A DNA stretch of 64,000 nucleotides. Origin: Notamacropus eugenii (lineage: Eukaryota > Chordata > Mammalia > Diprotodontia > Macropodidae). The stretch lies in NCBI RefSeq assembly GCF_028372415.1, contig NC_092879.1, positions 98,822,623 to 98,886,622 of the forward strand, in the 5' to 3' direction. Below, piece after piece: positions 44,201-56,591 of the stretch (within the stretch, counting starts at the first letter, position 1; each line of letters starts with the position of its first letter). The position numbers and the translations under genes are program-made. The notes under the pieces were generated by a model. That model made no database searches. It saw only the letters and a list, made by a program, of their open reading frames with translations, and was not told the origin of the DNA.

Positions 44201-47200
44201 ATGTATATCTATAGTCCTAAAGGTGATGGCCACCAGCTCTGTGAGGGTGAATGAGGAGGGTAGTGTGTCATGGTGGGAGAGGGGTTCAAGGAAGACCTGA
44301 AGTCTAGCTTGGGTGTCTAGCCTCAGACACCAGCTGTATGAGCCTCTTTGGACCCTTCACCTCACCTGTAAAATGAGGAGGCTGGACTCAATGGCTCCTA
44401 AGGTCTCTGTCTGCCCTAATGATCTAGGATCCTATGGTCTCCAAGGTTCCTTCTTTTATGTGGAATTCTGAGACAGTGCCAATATTTACCACAAGAGGGA
44501 GCAGTCCGGAAAAAAGAGCAGACTGTCACAGTGGGGCTTGGTAGGGCAAAGACAATGGAGAGAGCCTTGAATGTGGAGCCAAACCCTGGCCTCAGTCTCC
44601 TCCTCTCTAAGATGGCCCTTGTCAGCCTCTTCTGGTCCAGCTCATTCCCAAGGCATTTGGTATCAACAATGGCCAAGGTCTGGTCCAATCGGTACCCTGG
44701 AAGGGGAGGGTGAAGGGTTGATGGGCTGATTCAGAGGGTCTTTCATCTACTTACCTCAAGCTGCACACGCTGCTCCAGGTTCTTGTAGGTGCGTTGCAGA
44801 AGTTCCTTTGTTCCCAGCACCCCGTACCACATCATGTTCTTGGTGCGGCTGCTGTGGGTGGCAGAGGGGAGAGGAAAGGCAATGAGGCCAGAGAACAGAG
44901 GAGGAAGGGTAGCAGTGAGAGAAGGCAGTAGGAGACCAGCAAATCCCTCCTAGGCTCATTCCTGATCACAAGCGGCTGCCACTGCCATTTTTTTTCATCT
45001 CTATGCTGAACTTGTCAAGAGAACGGAGAGATCTGGGGAGTTACTACACAGTCAAGACAGGTTTGCCTAGGTACCAGCCAGATCCCCTCTGGCCCTAACA
45101 TTTCAGGACTTCAGCACATGGGGAAATGAACAAGAAAGGTCCAAGCAGACACACAGGGGCAAGGGTGGGGATAAGCGGCCCCCTAAGATTTGTAGGTGGT
45201 GGAGATATGTGGGGCTGTTACCACTGGTGGCCACTGCACTCATGGCACGTTGGAGCCAATTTCAGAGCCAGGGTGGAATCGGGTTTTTGTTGTGGTTGTT
45301 TAATCTAGCCAGTCCCTGGAACGAGGATCTAGGAGTCCCCCAAAGGTCAGTGAGTGGTTTTCTACAAGCTGCGTGTGACTGGGACAGAAGCAGGCACCTC
45401 AGCCACTGCATTGCAGACACAGTGCTGTCTTTCCCAGCTCTGCTCCCTACATGGCTCTGGGAAAATGGCCTTCCTTGTTTCTGAGCACTGCCCAGGTACT
45501 TGTCTAGAAAGTGGGAGTCTGACATAATCCATGGACACCCAAGCTCGAGCTATATGTTGAGCTATCCTCTGGGAAAGGAAGAGGCAAGATAAGCCAGAGA
45601 GGTGATGGAGTCAGGGCAGACCCCCCAAGACTGACAGCCATGCCTAGAAACCTAGATCTCACTGTCTACAAGACTGGCTGAAGGAACTGGAGGTGCTGTC
45701 GGGAGGAGAGCAGCTTCAGGGGGATGCAGTGATTGTCTTCAGTATGGAAGGGGCATTAGCCTTGTTCTGCTTTGGCCCAGAGAGCAAGAGAACCTAGAAG
45801 ATTCAGAGAATCAGCTGGAGGCTTGGGGGGGGGGGACAAAAAGTTGTGCACAATTAGAGCTTTCCCACAATGGGACATGGCGGGGTGGGGATGGGTGGTT
45901 CCTCTTCAAGGGAGGTCTTCCAGCTGACCGACCATGAACAGGGCACAGTACTATGTGACCAGGAGGGCCCTCCAGGATCCATCTGGGCAAGATGCTAAGC
46001 AACGGGGTGTGGGGTGCCTCTCTTCTTCATACCTGCATTTCTTGGGGTGTTCATCCCTTTTGTTGTTAAACTCCAGAGAAATCTTTGCATCCAGGCCAAT
46101 GCCAAAATAGTTGTTCATGACACATTTTTCAGAGAATTGGCTAAAATCAACAGATGAGAAGAGGGTGGAGATGAGCATGGGGATAGTCGAGTGGGAAGCT
46201 ATCGCCACCATCACCCTCACAACCAGCCCCGGAGATCAGACCCCAAGAACAAGTCAGAGGGAGTACGTAGCTCCAGGCAGTAGCCCTAACCTAAGGCTGG
46301 AGTCCTAACTGGAAATCCTGCTCAAAAGATGCCCTCGTCACCCGAAGGAGGCAATGAGCCTGGGAGAAGCAGAGACAGGTGGGTTTGGAGTCCCAGGCTC
46401 ACCACTTGCTACCCATGGGCCTCTCTAAGATCAGGGGGTTGGAGGAGAGAGCATTTCAGGTGACTCTTGGGTGTGAGGGGCTAGTGTAATCCTCCCCATG
46501 GACTCCAGGCTGGAATTCTTGTTCTCAGATGACAAGGCTGTAGGGAGTGGGGCTCACTGGGCCCACTAGATGGGCAGACTTTCTTCTGAACCCCATGAGG
46601 AAGCCGTAACATATTCAAACATGCATCTGGGGACAATTATGGAGAGGTGGAGTCCTGAAGAAGGCTGTAAAGCAGACAGATCTCTGGGTCCCCAGCCTCG
46701 TACTATACACATATGCATGTGAATCTGCCCACACTACAGCCTGGGTTTCAACTACTGGATGCCTGTGTGGCTTATGGTAAGTCACTTCACCTTTAGGGTA
46801 CTCAGTTTCCCCATTTGTAAAATGAGGGAGCCAGCCTCAAAGAGCTCTAAGGTCCTTTTCCACCTACAAGTCAACGTTCCCCCTGTCAGCATATGCTGAG
46901 AGCAGTATCTTCATTTGGTTTTCTCCTTAGTCCATTCGTTCTACATCTTCTAGGGCAGAATTGGAGGCCTCCCTTGGCCACTGCCCAAACTGACCTCTGT
47001 GATGGCTGGAAAGGCCATGAGAATGGCACAGGAGGGAGGCAAGGGTGGATGAGTGATGGAGTTGGGCATGAAGCCTCCCTGCCCATGGCACCCCGTAGCC
47101 TGTCCAGCCTCTGACAACCACCCTCACTTGTGTGTGATGTCACCGGAGGATGACCAGACCCATACTTACATGGTGACGGGCTCCTCAGCAAAGTTGCTTG

Positions 47201-50200
47201 AGCTTGAGTCATCAGGTTGGTCCAGAAAGACAGATGATGCAGTGGAGGATACAGTGTCTCGGCGGGAATCTGCCCAAAGAGATGCCACAACTCAGAGCTC
47301 AGATCTGCCTGCCCCACCCAGGGCATCCCTTTGGTCATTTGCATCCTCGTTTGGCTTCCCCTACCCACCTTTGGGCCAAGGGGTCAGCAATCCTACAACA
47401 CCATCATGGGTGAAGCGCTCGGGGCACACCCTACACCTGCCCTTCAGCCTGCTCTCACCGGGGGCCACAGGACAGCTCAGAATGGTCAAGTCTGGGCAAA
47501 TTCTGTTTGCAACAGTACCCCCTCTCCTCCCTAGGTGGTTTGCCCAGGACCAAGCCAAAGCAGTCCTCCTCTCTGCTGCTGAATTGTCAGGCGATTGAGA
47601 GAATGATAAACAGACTGACCAAGCAAGTGGTTTATGTCTGGCCCCAAGTCCCTTCTCAGGCCAAGGAAATGGCATCTTATGGCATGATGTCTCCAAGAAA
47701 GGAGAAAGGGAATGGTGAGTGAACACTGAGAAGAATGCTGGATGAGCTTTCACATTCTTCCTCTGGAAGCCTGAGTACTGGGCCCAGGGTGAACCAGAAA
47801 AGAGGAAGGGGGTGGGGATGGGGTGGAGCCCTTATGGAGTCTTTTGGACTCCTGGCTGATTTCCTCTGAGCCGCTGTCCTTGAGAGAAGGCAAGTCTGGG
47901 CTCGGACACGCTTGGGCCGGCTTGTTTTGTTTATCAACCGCTACTCAGAAGGGGAGAGAGGACACTATAGGAACCTGTTGCATTCAGGCCAAATGCTCCT
48001 GGTTTGGGGGTCTCCAGGCCTGGTTGCCGATGCAAGCTGGGCCTCATCCCTTTCATCTACCAGATGGCTGCCTAGCCTTTACTTCCAGTCTCCTTCTCAC
48101 AGAGTCTGGGAGGGTCCTAAGGAACCACCTAGTCCAGATTGAGGTGGGATGGGGACCCCAAAAGCTGAGTCCTGGCCCTGGGCTCTTTTCTCCTTATCTG
48201 CTCACACTCTGTACACAAACCATGCAAGAATCAATAAATTCACAAGTGTTTGTTAAGTGCCTACTATGTGTGAAACACTAACAATCCACTGAGCTGTCCT
48301 GAGCCATGCGCCCCTCTCCACTCTGTGCCCTACCTGCCTCTGACTGCACCTTCCTCCTAAGTAGCTCAGCTGGTACCAAGGAGGCTCAGACCTCCCCAAG
48401 ATCTAGGTGCTCCACTTTTCCAGCCTAGCCACAGGGCCCACACTAACCTTGGCCAGTTGGCTGCTGCTCACAGGCATTGTCTGCTGGGTGCAAGGACAGC
48501 CTGGCTACCATAGGAAAGACCTCTCTGCTGCTGAACACAAAGGCGGCATAATGTATAGAGGGAGCTTGCTCCCCATCCCCCGAGACAGCAGGTAGGTTGG
48601 GGGGGCAGATTAACCCTCTCAGCTATAGTTTTCCCAGAGGGGCCAATGAACAGTCAAAGGGCCTGCTAAGACTTCCTGTTCACACATGGAACCCCTGAGC
48701 CTACTCCATCTTCTGACCTGTTTTCCCTACAGATTCACAGAGATAACACAGGGACCTGAGGAGGTAGCAGCTAGGCAGCTGAGAGACCTTTAGGATGGGC
48801 TGGTGGCTACACTGCATCCCACTGGGTAAGCTACTCCTATAAGCTTCACTGCCCTCCTGGCTGGTCAAACTAGGAAAGGGCTAGACCTGAGTGCCATCTT
48901 CTCTGGGGAGATGAGTCTCATGTTTGATGGTCAGGAGAATAAGATGAGAAAACCCAAATCAATGGCTGGTGGTAGAGGATGACAGTGCCCTGTGCCAGGG
49001 CTCCCAGGCAGTTCTCATGGCTGAGGATGACAATCCAAAAAACTAAAGGTGCTGCAAGGATTTGATGAGTGCCTGGGTGGTGCCCTGGGAAAGGCTTGGG
49101 GCCAGCCTGGCTCTAACGGGATGGGGCAGTGCCTGGCCTCTTTGGGCTCTGGGTCAGTGCTTTTACCCAACAGTGAGGTACAGGAGAGACAGTCTCCCAG
49201 GATACCCTTCTGTCTCTCCCCCACTTCCATCACCTGGGCTTCAATTCTATCCTGGCCCTCTTACCTTGTTCTGCCTGCTCAATGATCTGCCTCAAGGCCT
49301 TTTTGAGGCTGTTAGCTTGCAGCACCATCTGATCCTTGGACCTGAAGCCTGGGGGCACCAAGCGGGAGGGCTGGCACACCTCTGCAGGGATACCACCCAC
49401 GGCTCCTCCTTCAAAGTCATCCTCGTCGCCCTCATCTTCCTCCTCTGCAGCAGGAGCAGCCAGTGGGGTATTCTCCAGGTAGCCCACAGCAGCCTGGGGT
49501 TCCAGCTCTAGCTCCCGAATTAGCATATCTGTCCTGTTGCTCACTGGGGTGCACTGCAACAGACAGGAGTGGGGCCCATCAGAAAACCGCCCAGAGTGCC
49601 ACAGGTCTGGGGAGGCCAGGGGGATGGAAAGGAGCCCTGCAGGGGTCAGGGACGCAGAGATGCGCGTCCATAGAGACGTACTGAGAGACAGAGATGGAGG
49701 AAGATGAAAAGGAAGAGGAGAAGGCAGCAGCCAGAGCGAAGCCAGTCACCCCCGCATACTCTGCCGCATAGTGCTAGCAATGTAGAGGAACACGCTGGCC
49801 TTTACTGCTGTGACCAAAAGCATCAGGCATGTGTTTGGATGAACAGATGGCCTCGGGGACTGATGCCACAGGTATAACTGGCAGAGGGGTACATATGTGT
49901 GCACATGACTGGTATATAGCAAATACATGTATATACTTGCAATGTGTATCTGGACATGTGCACTTGTATGTAGGCCTGTGCATATGATACCCACACACGT
50001 ATGTGTGTACTGGATGTGGCCATACGCATCTGGAATCCGTGTGCATATATATGGAGCACATGTATACAGATAACACCCTCCTGTGACGTCAGCCAGGACA
50101 CTGTGGACCCAAATGTCTGATACTGTGTGTTACTGTGATATAAGCCTGAGACACATGGATGTATACATGCATGTACATACACTTTCAATACAAACACAAG

Positions 50201-53200
50201 TGAATGATATACCTATGTGTTTATGTTGGGCTACATGCCTGGCATGCATTGTTCACTTGAGTATGGCTAGGGGGTAGACAAAGACCTTCTGTCATGTTTA
50301 CAGATACTCTATGTGCATTGTGACACGTGACAGTATAGACAAGTATACACATGTACCATCATCACCACTCTGCAACATTCTCACACGTCCCAGAGCTGGG
50401 AGCCAGATTCCCAGGAGGACTGAGTTTAATCATTGATATCTTGGAGGCCTGCTTCCTGGTTTCTTTTATGCCAGGTCTGGCATTTTTTGGGTCCTGGATT
50501 GGTAGGGACATGCTAATATGCAATAGTTCCACTGCCCCACCCCCACCCCCACCAGAAAAAAAAGAAGAAAAAATAATCCTCGGAAGCTCTTCCTGTGGTG
50601 GCCTTAGAATGAGGAAGGCTCTGGGGCCAGCTCCACTCAGGAGGCAGAGGGTGATCTCCCTCCCTGTGGCCATGGCCATGCTCCCCCAACCTTCCTTCCT
50701 GGGCTCTGTTCTTATTCCCCTCAAATGAAGAGGGGCTGTGGCACTGAAGTCTCACCTGTCCAGCCCTCCGTGTGAGCACTCCTCCAGGGGCTTCCCAGGT
50801 CAGGACACTCCACCTGAAGGGAAGGCAGAAATGCTGCATCTTGGACATGCCTGGGCAGCCCAAGGGCCAGGCTAAATGTGGAAAAAAACTGGTCAAATGG
50901 GCATGGCCCTTTACTTTGTCAATGGGTTAGCTTGCTGGGGGTGGGGTAGGGCCACATGCCTGGGCAGTCTTCTGGATTTTGTCAGGCCCATCTCCCATAA
51001 TTCAGTGGGCCTGAGAGAGACATGAGATATCAGGTCAGCTCTCCGGTCTTGAAGCCCTGGCCACTAATTCCACAAGTGGTGAATGGGGGATAAGTGCGGT
51101 GGAAGGAAGGGGACTCAGCTAGTTGAGTTACCTGTGGCCCCACTAGACAAAAGCTCTGGCCAGGGCTACCTTTGGCTCTTTGTGTTCCCAGAGGAGACAG
51201 GGCACCGCTATTTCAATGGTGATAAATTTGCAGAGGCAGTAGAGGCAAGGAGGCTCCTTTAGCCTCCCCCCATCTCTATCACTGCCTCCTGTGCCCCAGG
51301 ATCCTAGTGAGGATCTTCTCTCTTCCCAGGAACTCAGGAGCAGAGATAAGCTAGAATCCTTCAGGGTCCATGGGATGTGGTTTAGAGGAGAGACTTTGGC
51401 CCAGTTTGGAGGGCATGTGGAAGCCCCTACCTCCCCACAAAGTGGCCTCCCGGCCTGGTCTCTTAAGGAGGCAGGCGGCCTGCTTGCTAGAGAACAGCCC
51501 CTGATGGGAAGGAGAGTGGGCAGCCACCCATGCTCTAAGGAGGGATGGGGCGGGTGCTGCTGCTTACCTGTCCAGCATCTTGGTGGTGGCCCGCTCCATC
51601 TTCTCCAGAATCTGAAGGAGCTGAGTATCGTCATCACACAGGCTGCCCCATCCGAGCACACGGGCTAGGTCATTGCCAGTTCCCAGAGGCAGGACCCCAA
51701 GCTGGCACTGTAGCAGAAGGGAGAGTACAGGGTCTCAAGTGGAAGCTCACTGAAGGGAGGGACATAGGTTTCTGTCTCTGCCTCTCCTACACTCAATGTA
51801 CCATCCCATGTGTGGACGTTACTTAAGTGTTCCTTGCGTAATGAGTGGGTGGGAGGGTGGGAGGATGGGAGGATGGGAGGATGGGAGGATGGGAGGATGG
51901 ATGAATGGATGATGGATGGATAGCAGGCAGGCAGTCTGGACATCTCAGCAGCACATGCCACAACCTGGCTCAGGCTCAGTGAATGGGGTGGGAGGGCAAA
52001 CTTGCTGTCCCTGGGGCCACTTCCTCTGGAACTTCTCTACCTTTTTGTCCCTCAGTTTCCCACCCTGTAGCTCCTTTCCTGGAGGTCAAGATGAGAAGGC
52101 GACTGTTGGGCCTTGAGTTCTCCTGCCCACCCTTCACTGACCAGGCAAGGAACCAGCTGTGGGCCCAAGGTAGGAATGCATACACTTAGGTTAGCATGAG
52201 ATAAAAGGAGGAGGCCAGTTTTATTGGTGAGGAGATAAGCCAGCAGGGTAAAAGCATTCACCTCCTAAATTCAAGCCAATCGGTAGTACTACTGAGCTCC
52301 AAGGGACCTGGGCAGAGGTTCTAACACCCAAGCTCAGTTTTGCCCATCCCTGATTTGGGACAAAGGGCACCAATCCACCAGCCTTTAGCAAACCCCAGTC
52401 CTTTTCAGAAAGCTGTGGTGGGTGCTATGCCCATGCTCACCTGTTTGTGCAATCCAAGAGTGTCGATTTCAGAGAGAACCCAACCCACGCTGCCATCTCC
52501 ACCGCATACCAGAATCCGGAAGGTGGAGAACCTCTGGAACAAACGGAGCCTAGCAGCAGAGACAGAACAAGAAGAGAAGCTCAGATGAGGAGTCAGAAGC
52601 AGAAAGTGCCTAGGGTGGCAGCAGAGGCAGTGCCAGTAGTGAGGGCCAAATCAATACCAGTTTGGGACTGGGGAGTTGGAGGAAGGGGAGGATGGGGGCC
52701 CACACTGACGATGAGCTGCCGTTCCAAGGGCAACCACTCTGGAAGGAGGCACCATTGTTATCCTCATTAAACAGAAGAAATCTTGAGTAACTGACTGTCC
52801 ACTACCCCACACTGACTCCGCTTCACATAAGCTTCGTGGGCCCTCATGGTGGGGAGCATCAGGGAGGAGGCGGTAGATAGTGTGTGAACTTAGGAGCCCC
52901 CTGGCAACCTGTTTAACTCTGGTTTCTAGTTCCTAGCCCCAAAGCCCACCTTTCCCAGGCTTCTGAGTGCCCCAGTGGCCACACCTTGCTTGTTGCCAGT
53001 AAACTGTGACAGTCCCACTCTTTTCCTAACAAGGACATTGATCCCAGGAAGTGGGGCTGAGGGGCCTGGGGACATCACAATCTGGGCTACACTGGGAAGC
53101 CACCCAGAGCACCCTGCGACATTCATCAGAAGTGCCAGGGGCAGGGAGTATGAGCAGGGGGGAGGAGAAAAGAATCCTGGAAATCTGACTGAGGTCCTGG

Positions 53201-56200
53201 GCCTGCCTTGTAGTAAAAGCTTGTGGGTCTTGGGACCAAAGGACCCAGCTCACAATCTGCTTCTGAGTGACCCTGGACAGACTCATTTCCTTCTCTGTCC
53301 AATGGGGCCATTGGACTCAGTGACTTCGAAGGAGTGTGGGCTCTTAAGTGAGAATGCCTGGGTTGGCCTAGATGAATCATTTTATTAGAACTGTGATGCC
53401 ATGAGCAAAGGGTAGAGGAAGGACAGCTCACTTACCCCAGGTGAGGCCCCCCATTCATCAGGTCAAACACTTGTGCTGGGTTCAGGAACTGTTTGAATTT
53501 CCGGAGGAAGCGAACACCTTGGTTGTCACCACTCTTGGAATTGACAAAAGCAAGTAGAGGGCTGGAACAGGCGCCCGGGCAAGAAGCCTTCCAGAACCCT
53601 GGAGAAACCAAAAAACCCTGCTCTAGGGGGGCTGCCAAGAGGAGGTGAGAGGGGAGCGAAGACCTCAGGCTGGGCCATGTCACCTTGAAACATCCCCAAG
53701 CAGGCCCAAGGCCCAGAGAGCCTTTCAAGAAAGCACAGCCCCACCCCAAGGCTTTGGCCCGTGCTTAGACTGACAGGAGCAGAGTGGTGGCATCAGAACC
53801 AAAGCCTGGCTGGTCCTGGTAGCGAAGGAAGTCTCTGAGGGCTGTCATTGTGTCTCTCCCCCTCTGCCTTTCCTTCACTCTCTCCTCTCTCTAACACTCT
53901 GCTCTCTCCTCCCCCCTCCCTTTTTGCCTGCTCTCTGTCCCTGTATCTCTTTTCCCCTCACCTTCTCTCTCGATCCCTCTGTCCTTCCCTCTTGCCTTTC
54001 TTTTGTTTTCTCTCTCCTCTCCCTTCCCTTCCTGTCTCTCTCCCCTTGTCCTCCCTCTCCCTCTTCCCCATCTCTCTGTGTCCCTTCCACTTCTTGTCTC
54101 TTTCCCTCTCCATCTGTATCTCTCCCCCTCCTCTCTCTGTCTCTGTCTCTCTCTCACTCTCCTCCCTTTTCTCTTTCTTTTCCTCACCCCCACCAATCTC
54201 TCTCCCCACCATTTTCTTTATTCCCCCTCCTCTGTCTCTCCATCTCCCTCATTCTGTCATTCTCTCTCTATCCCTCTGCCTTTCCCTCACTTGCTTTCTA
54301 ACACTCTGCTCTCTCCTCCCCTCTCTTTTTTCTATCTCTGTTCCTCTCTCTCTCTTATTCCCCTCTCTCACTCCCCCTCTCTCCTTCACTCTCTTCTCTC
54401 CTGCTCCCCTAGAGAAGGAAGGGAGAAAATGTAGGGAGCAAGAAAAAAGAGCCAAGAGAGACAAGAACAGAGAAAGAGCAAAGGACGAGGAGAGAAGAGT
54501 GTTAGAGGCAGAGGGATAAAGAGAGGAGGACAGAGAGAGACAGAGAAAACCAGACAGAGAGAGAGAAAACCAGACAGAGAGATAAAGAGAGATAGAGAAA
54601 AACAGAGAGAGAGATAGAGAAAAACAGACAGAGACAGAGAAAAACAGACAGAGACAGAGGGACAGGAAGAGGAAAACATTGATGAGGAGGATGAGGAAAA
54701 GAAAGATACAGAAAAGGGAGGCAGAGAGAGATAGAGAAACATGGAAGGAGACTGAGACAGAAAGGAGGGAGAAAGAGGGAGTGGAAGACAAGGGGAGGGA
54801 GAGACAGGCCTGTAAACAGAGATGGGGAGGTGAAGAGACACAGAGAGAAATGGGAAAAAGGGGGAGAAAGAACAAGTGGAGACAGAAGGGAAGATGAGAA
54901 AGAAAAAGGGAGAGAGGAAGGAAAGGGAGAAAGAGAGGAGGAAGGGAGAGAAAATAGGGAGAAAGAGAGAAGAGAGAACAAAGAGGTGAGAGAGGGAAGG
55001 ACAAATGGGTGTAGGGAGAGGGAAAGAGAGGGAGAGAGCAAAAAGGGAGAGGAGAGAGTAGTGTTAGAGTGAAGGAAAGGCAGAGGGATAGACAGAGAGA
55101 AAGAAAGATACACAGAGAGACATAAACACAGACAGGGAGGGGGAGAGATACAGGGAAAGAGAAAGAAAGTGGAAGAGACAGAGAGAGAAGAAGTGGAGAC
55201 AGTGGGGAAGATGAGAGAAAGGAAGAGAAAGGAGAGAATGTAAGGAACAAGAAAAATGAGCTAAGAGAGAGGACAGAGTGGGACGAGAGAGAGGGAAAAA
55301 GAGACAGCAACAGAGCAGAAGGAGGAGAGAGCAAAGTGTTAGAGTGTAAAGAAAAGGCATAGGAATAGAAGGACAGACATAGAAAAACAGATTGAGAGAG
55401 AGAGATACAGGGATGGAGATGAAGAGACAGAGAGAGAGGAAGGGTAAGAAAAAGGTGGGGAGGCAAAGGGAGAGAGAGAAGGAGACACTGGTGGGGGGAT
55501 GAGGGAAAGAAACACTAGGGAGGCAGAGAAAGATAAAGAGAAACCTAGACAGAAAGGAGACAGAGACAGAAGGGAGAAAGAGGGAGTGGAGAGGTGGAGG
55601 AAAGTGAGAGACAACGGGAGAGAGAGAATGTAGGGGGGGCAACAGAGACAGAGGAGAGAGTGAAGGAAAGGCAGAGGGACAGACAACACAGAGAAAGATC
55701 TGGGAGAGGGACAGGAAAATGGAGAGACAGAGGAGGGGGGAATAAAGAAAAAAAGAAAAGAAAGAAGGAGACATCGATGGGGGGTGTGAGGAAAAGAAAG
55801 AGAGACAGAAAAGAGGCAAAGAGAAACAGATGTAAGGAGAGTGATACGTACACAGACAGAGAGACACAGACAGACAGAGATGGAGAGGGAAAGAGAGAGG
55901 AAGTGGAAGAGACAAAGATGGAGAAGAAGGAGGGGGAGGACAAAGGGAGAGAGCATGGAGGATGAGAGAGAAAAAGAGGGAGTTGACAGGATGGAAGAGA
56001 GGAGAGGAGAGAACGTAGGGAGCAAGAGGAGAGAGACGGAAGGACAGAGGGAGGGAGAGGGAAAAGAGAGAGACAGGAACAGAGAAAAGGGAGAAGGGGG
56101 AGGAGAGAGTGAAGGAAGGGCGGAGAGATTGACAGAGAGAGAAGTACAGAAAAATCGAGAGAGATAGAGGGACAGGGAGATGGAGAGAGAGGGAGAGGAG

Positions 56201-56556
56201 GGGGAAGAAAGAAAAAGGTAGAGAGAGAGAGAAGGAGATACTGATGGGTGGAGTGAGGAAAAGAAAGAGAAAAGAGAGTCAAAGAGAGAAACAGTTGGAA
56301 GGAAAATGAGGCAGAGATGGGAGGGACAGAAAGAAAAGGCAGAAGGACAGGAAAAGAGGATGGGGGAGAGAGACAGAGGGAGAGAGAATGTAGAAGAGAA
56401 AAGAGAAGAGTTGAGAGAGGTAAGGACAGAAGGAGGGAGAGGGTAAAAGGGAGAGACAAAAAAGGAGAAGGAGGAAGAGAGAGCAGAGTGTTAGAGACAG
56501 AGTTAAGGAAAGGCAGAGGGATAGACAGAGAGAGAAGGACAGATAGAGAAAACAGT

Positions 56557-56591
<35 letters not shown>

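Noticed and set aside
53848-54519. Possible CRISPR-like or satellite array
   Set aside because: Spacing is irregular and there are no distinct spacers; this is a eukaryotic low-complexity array.
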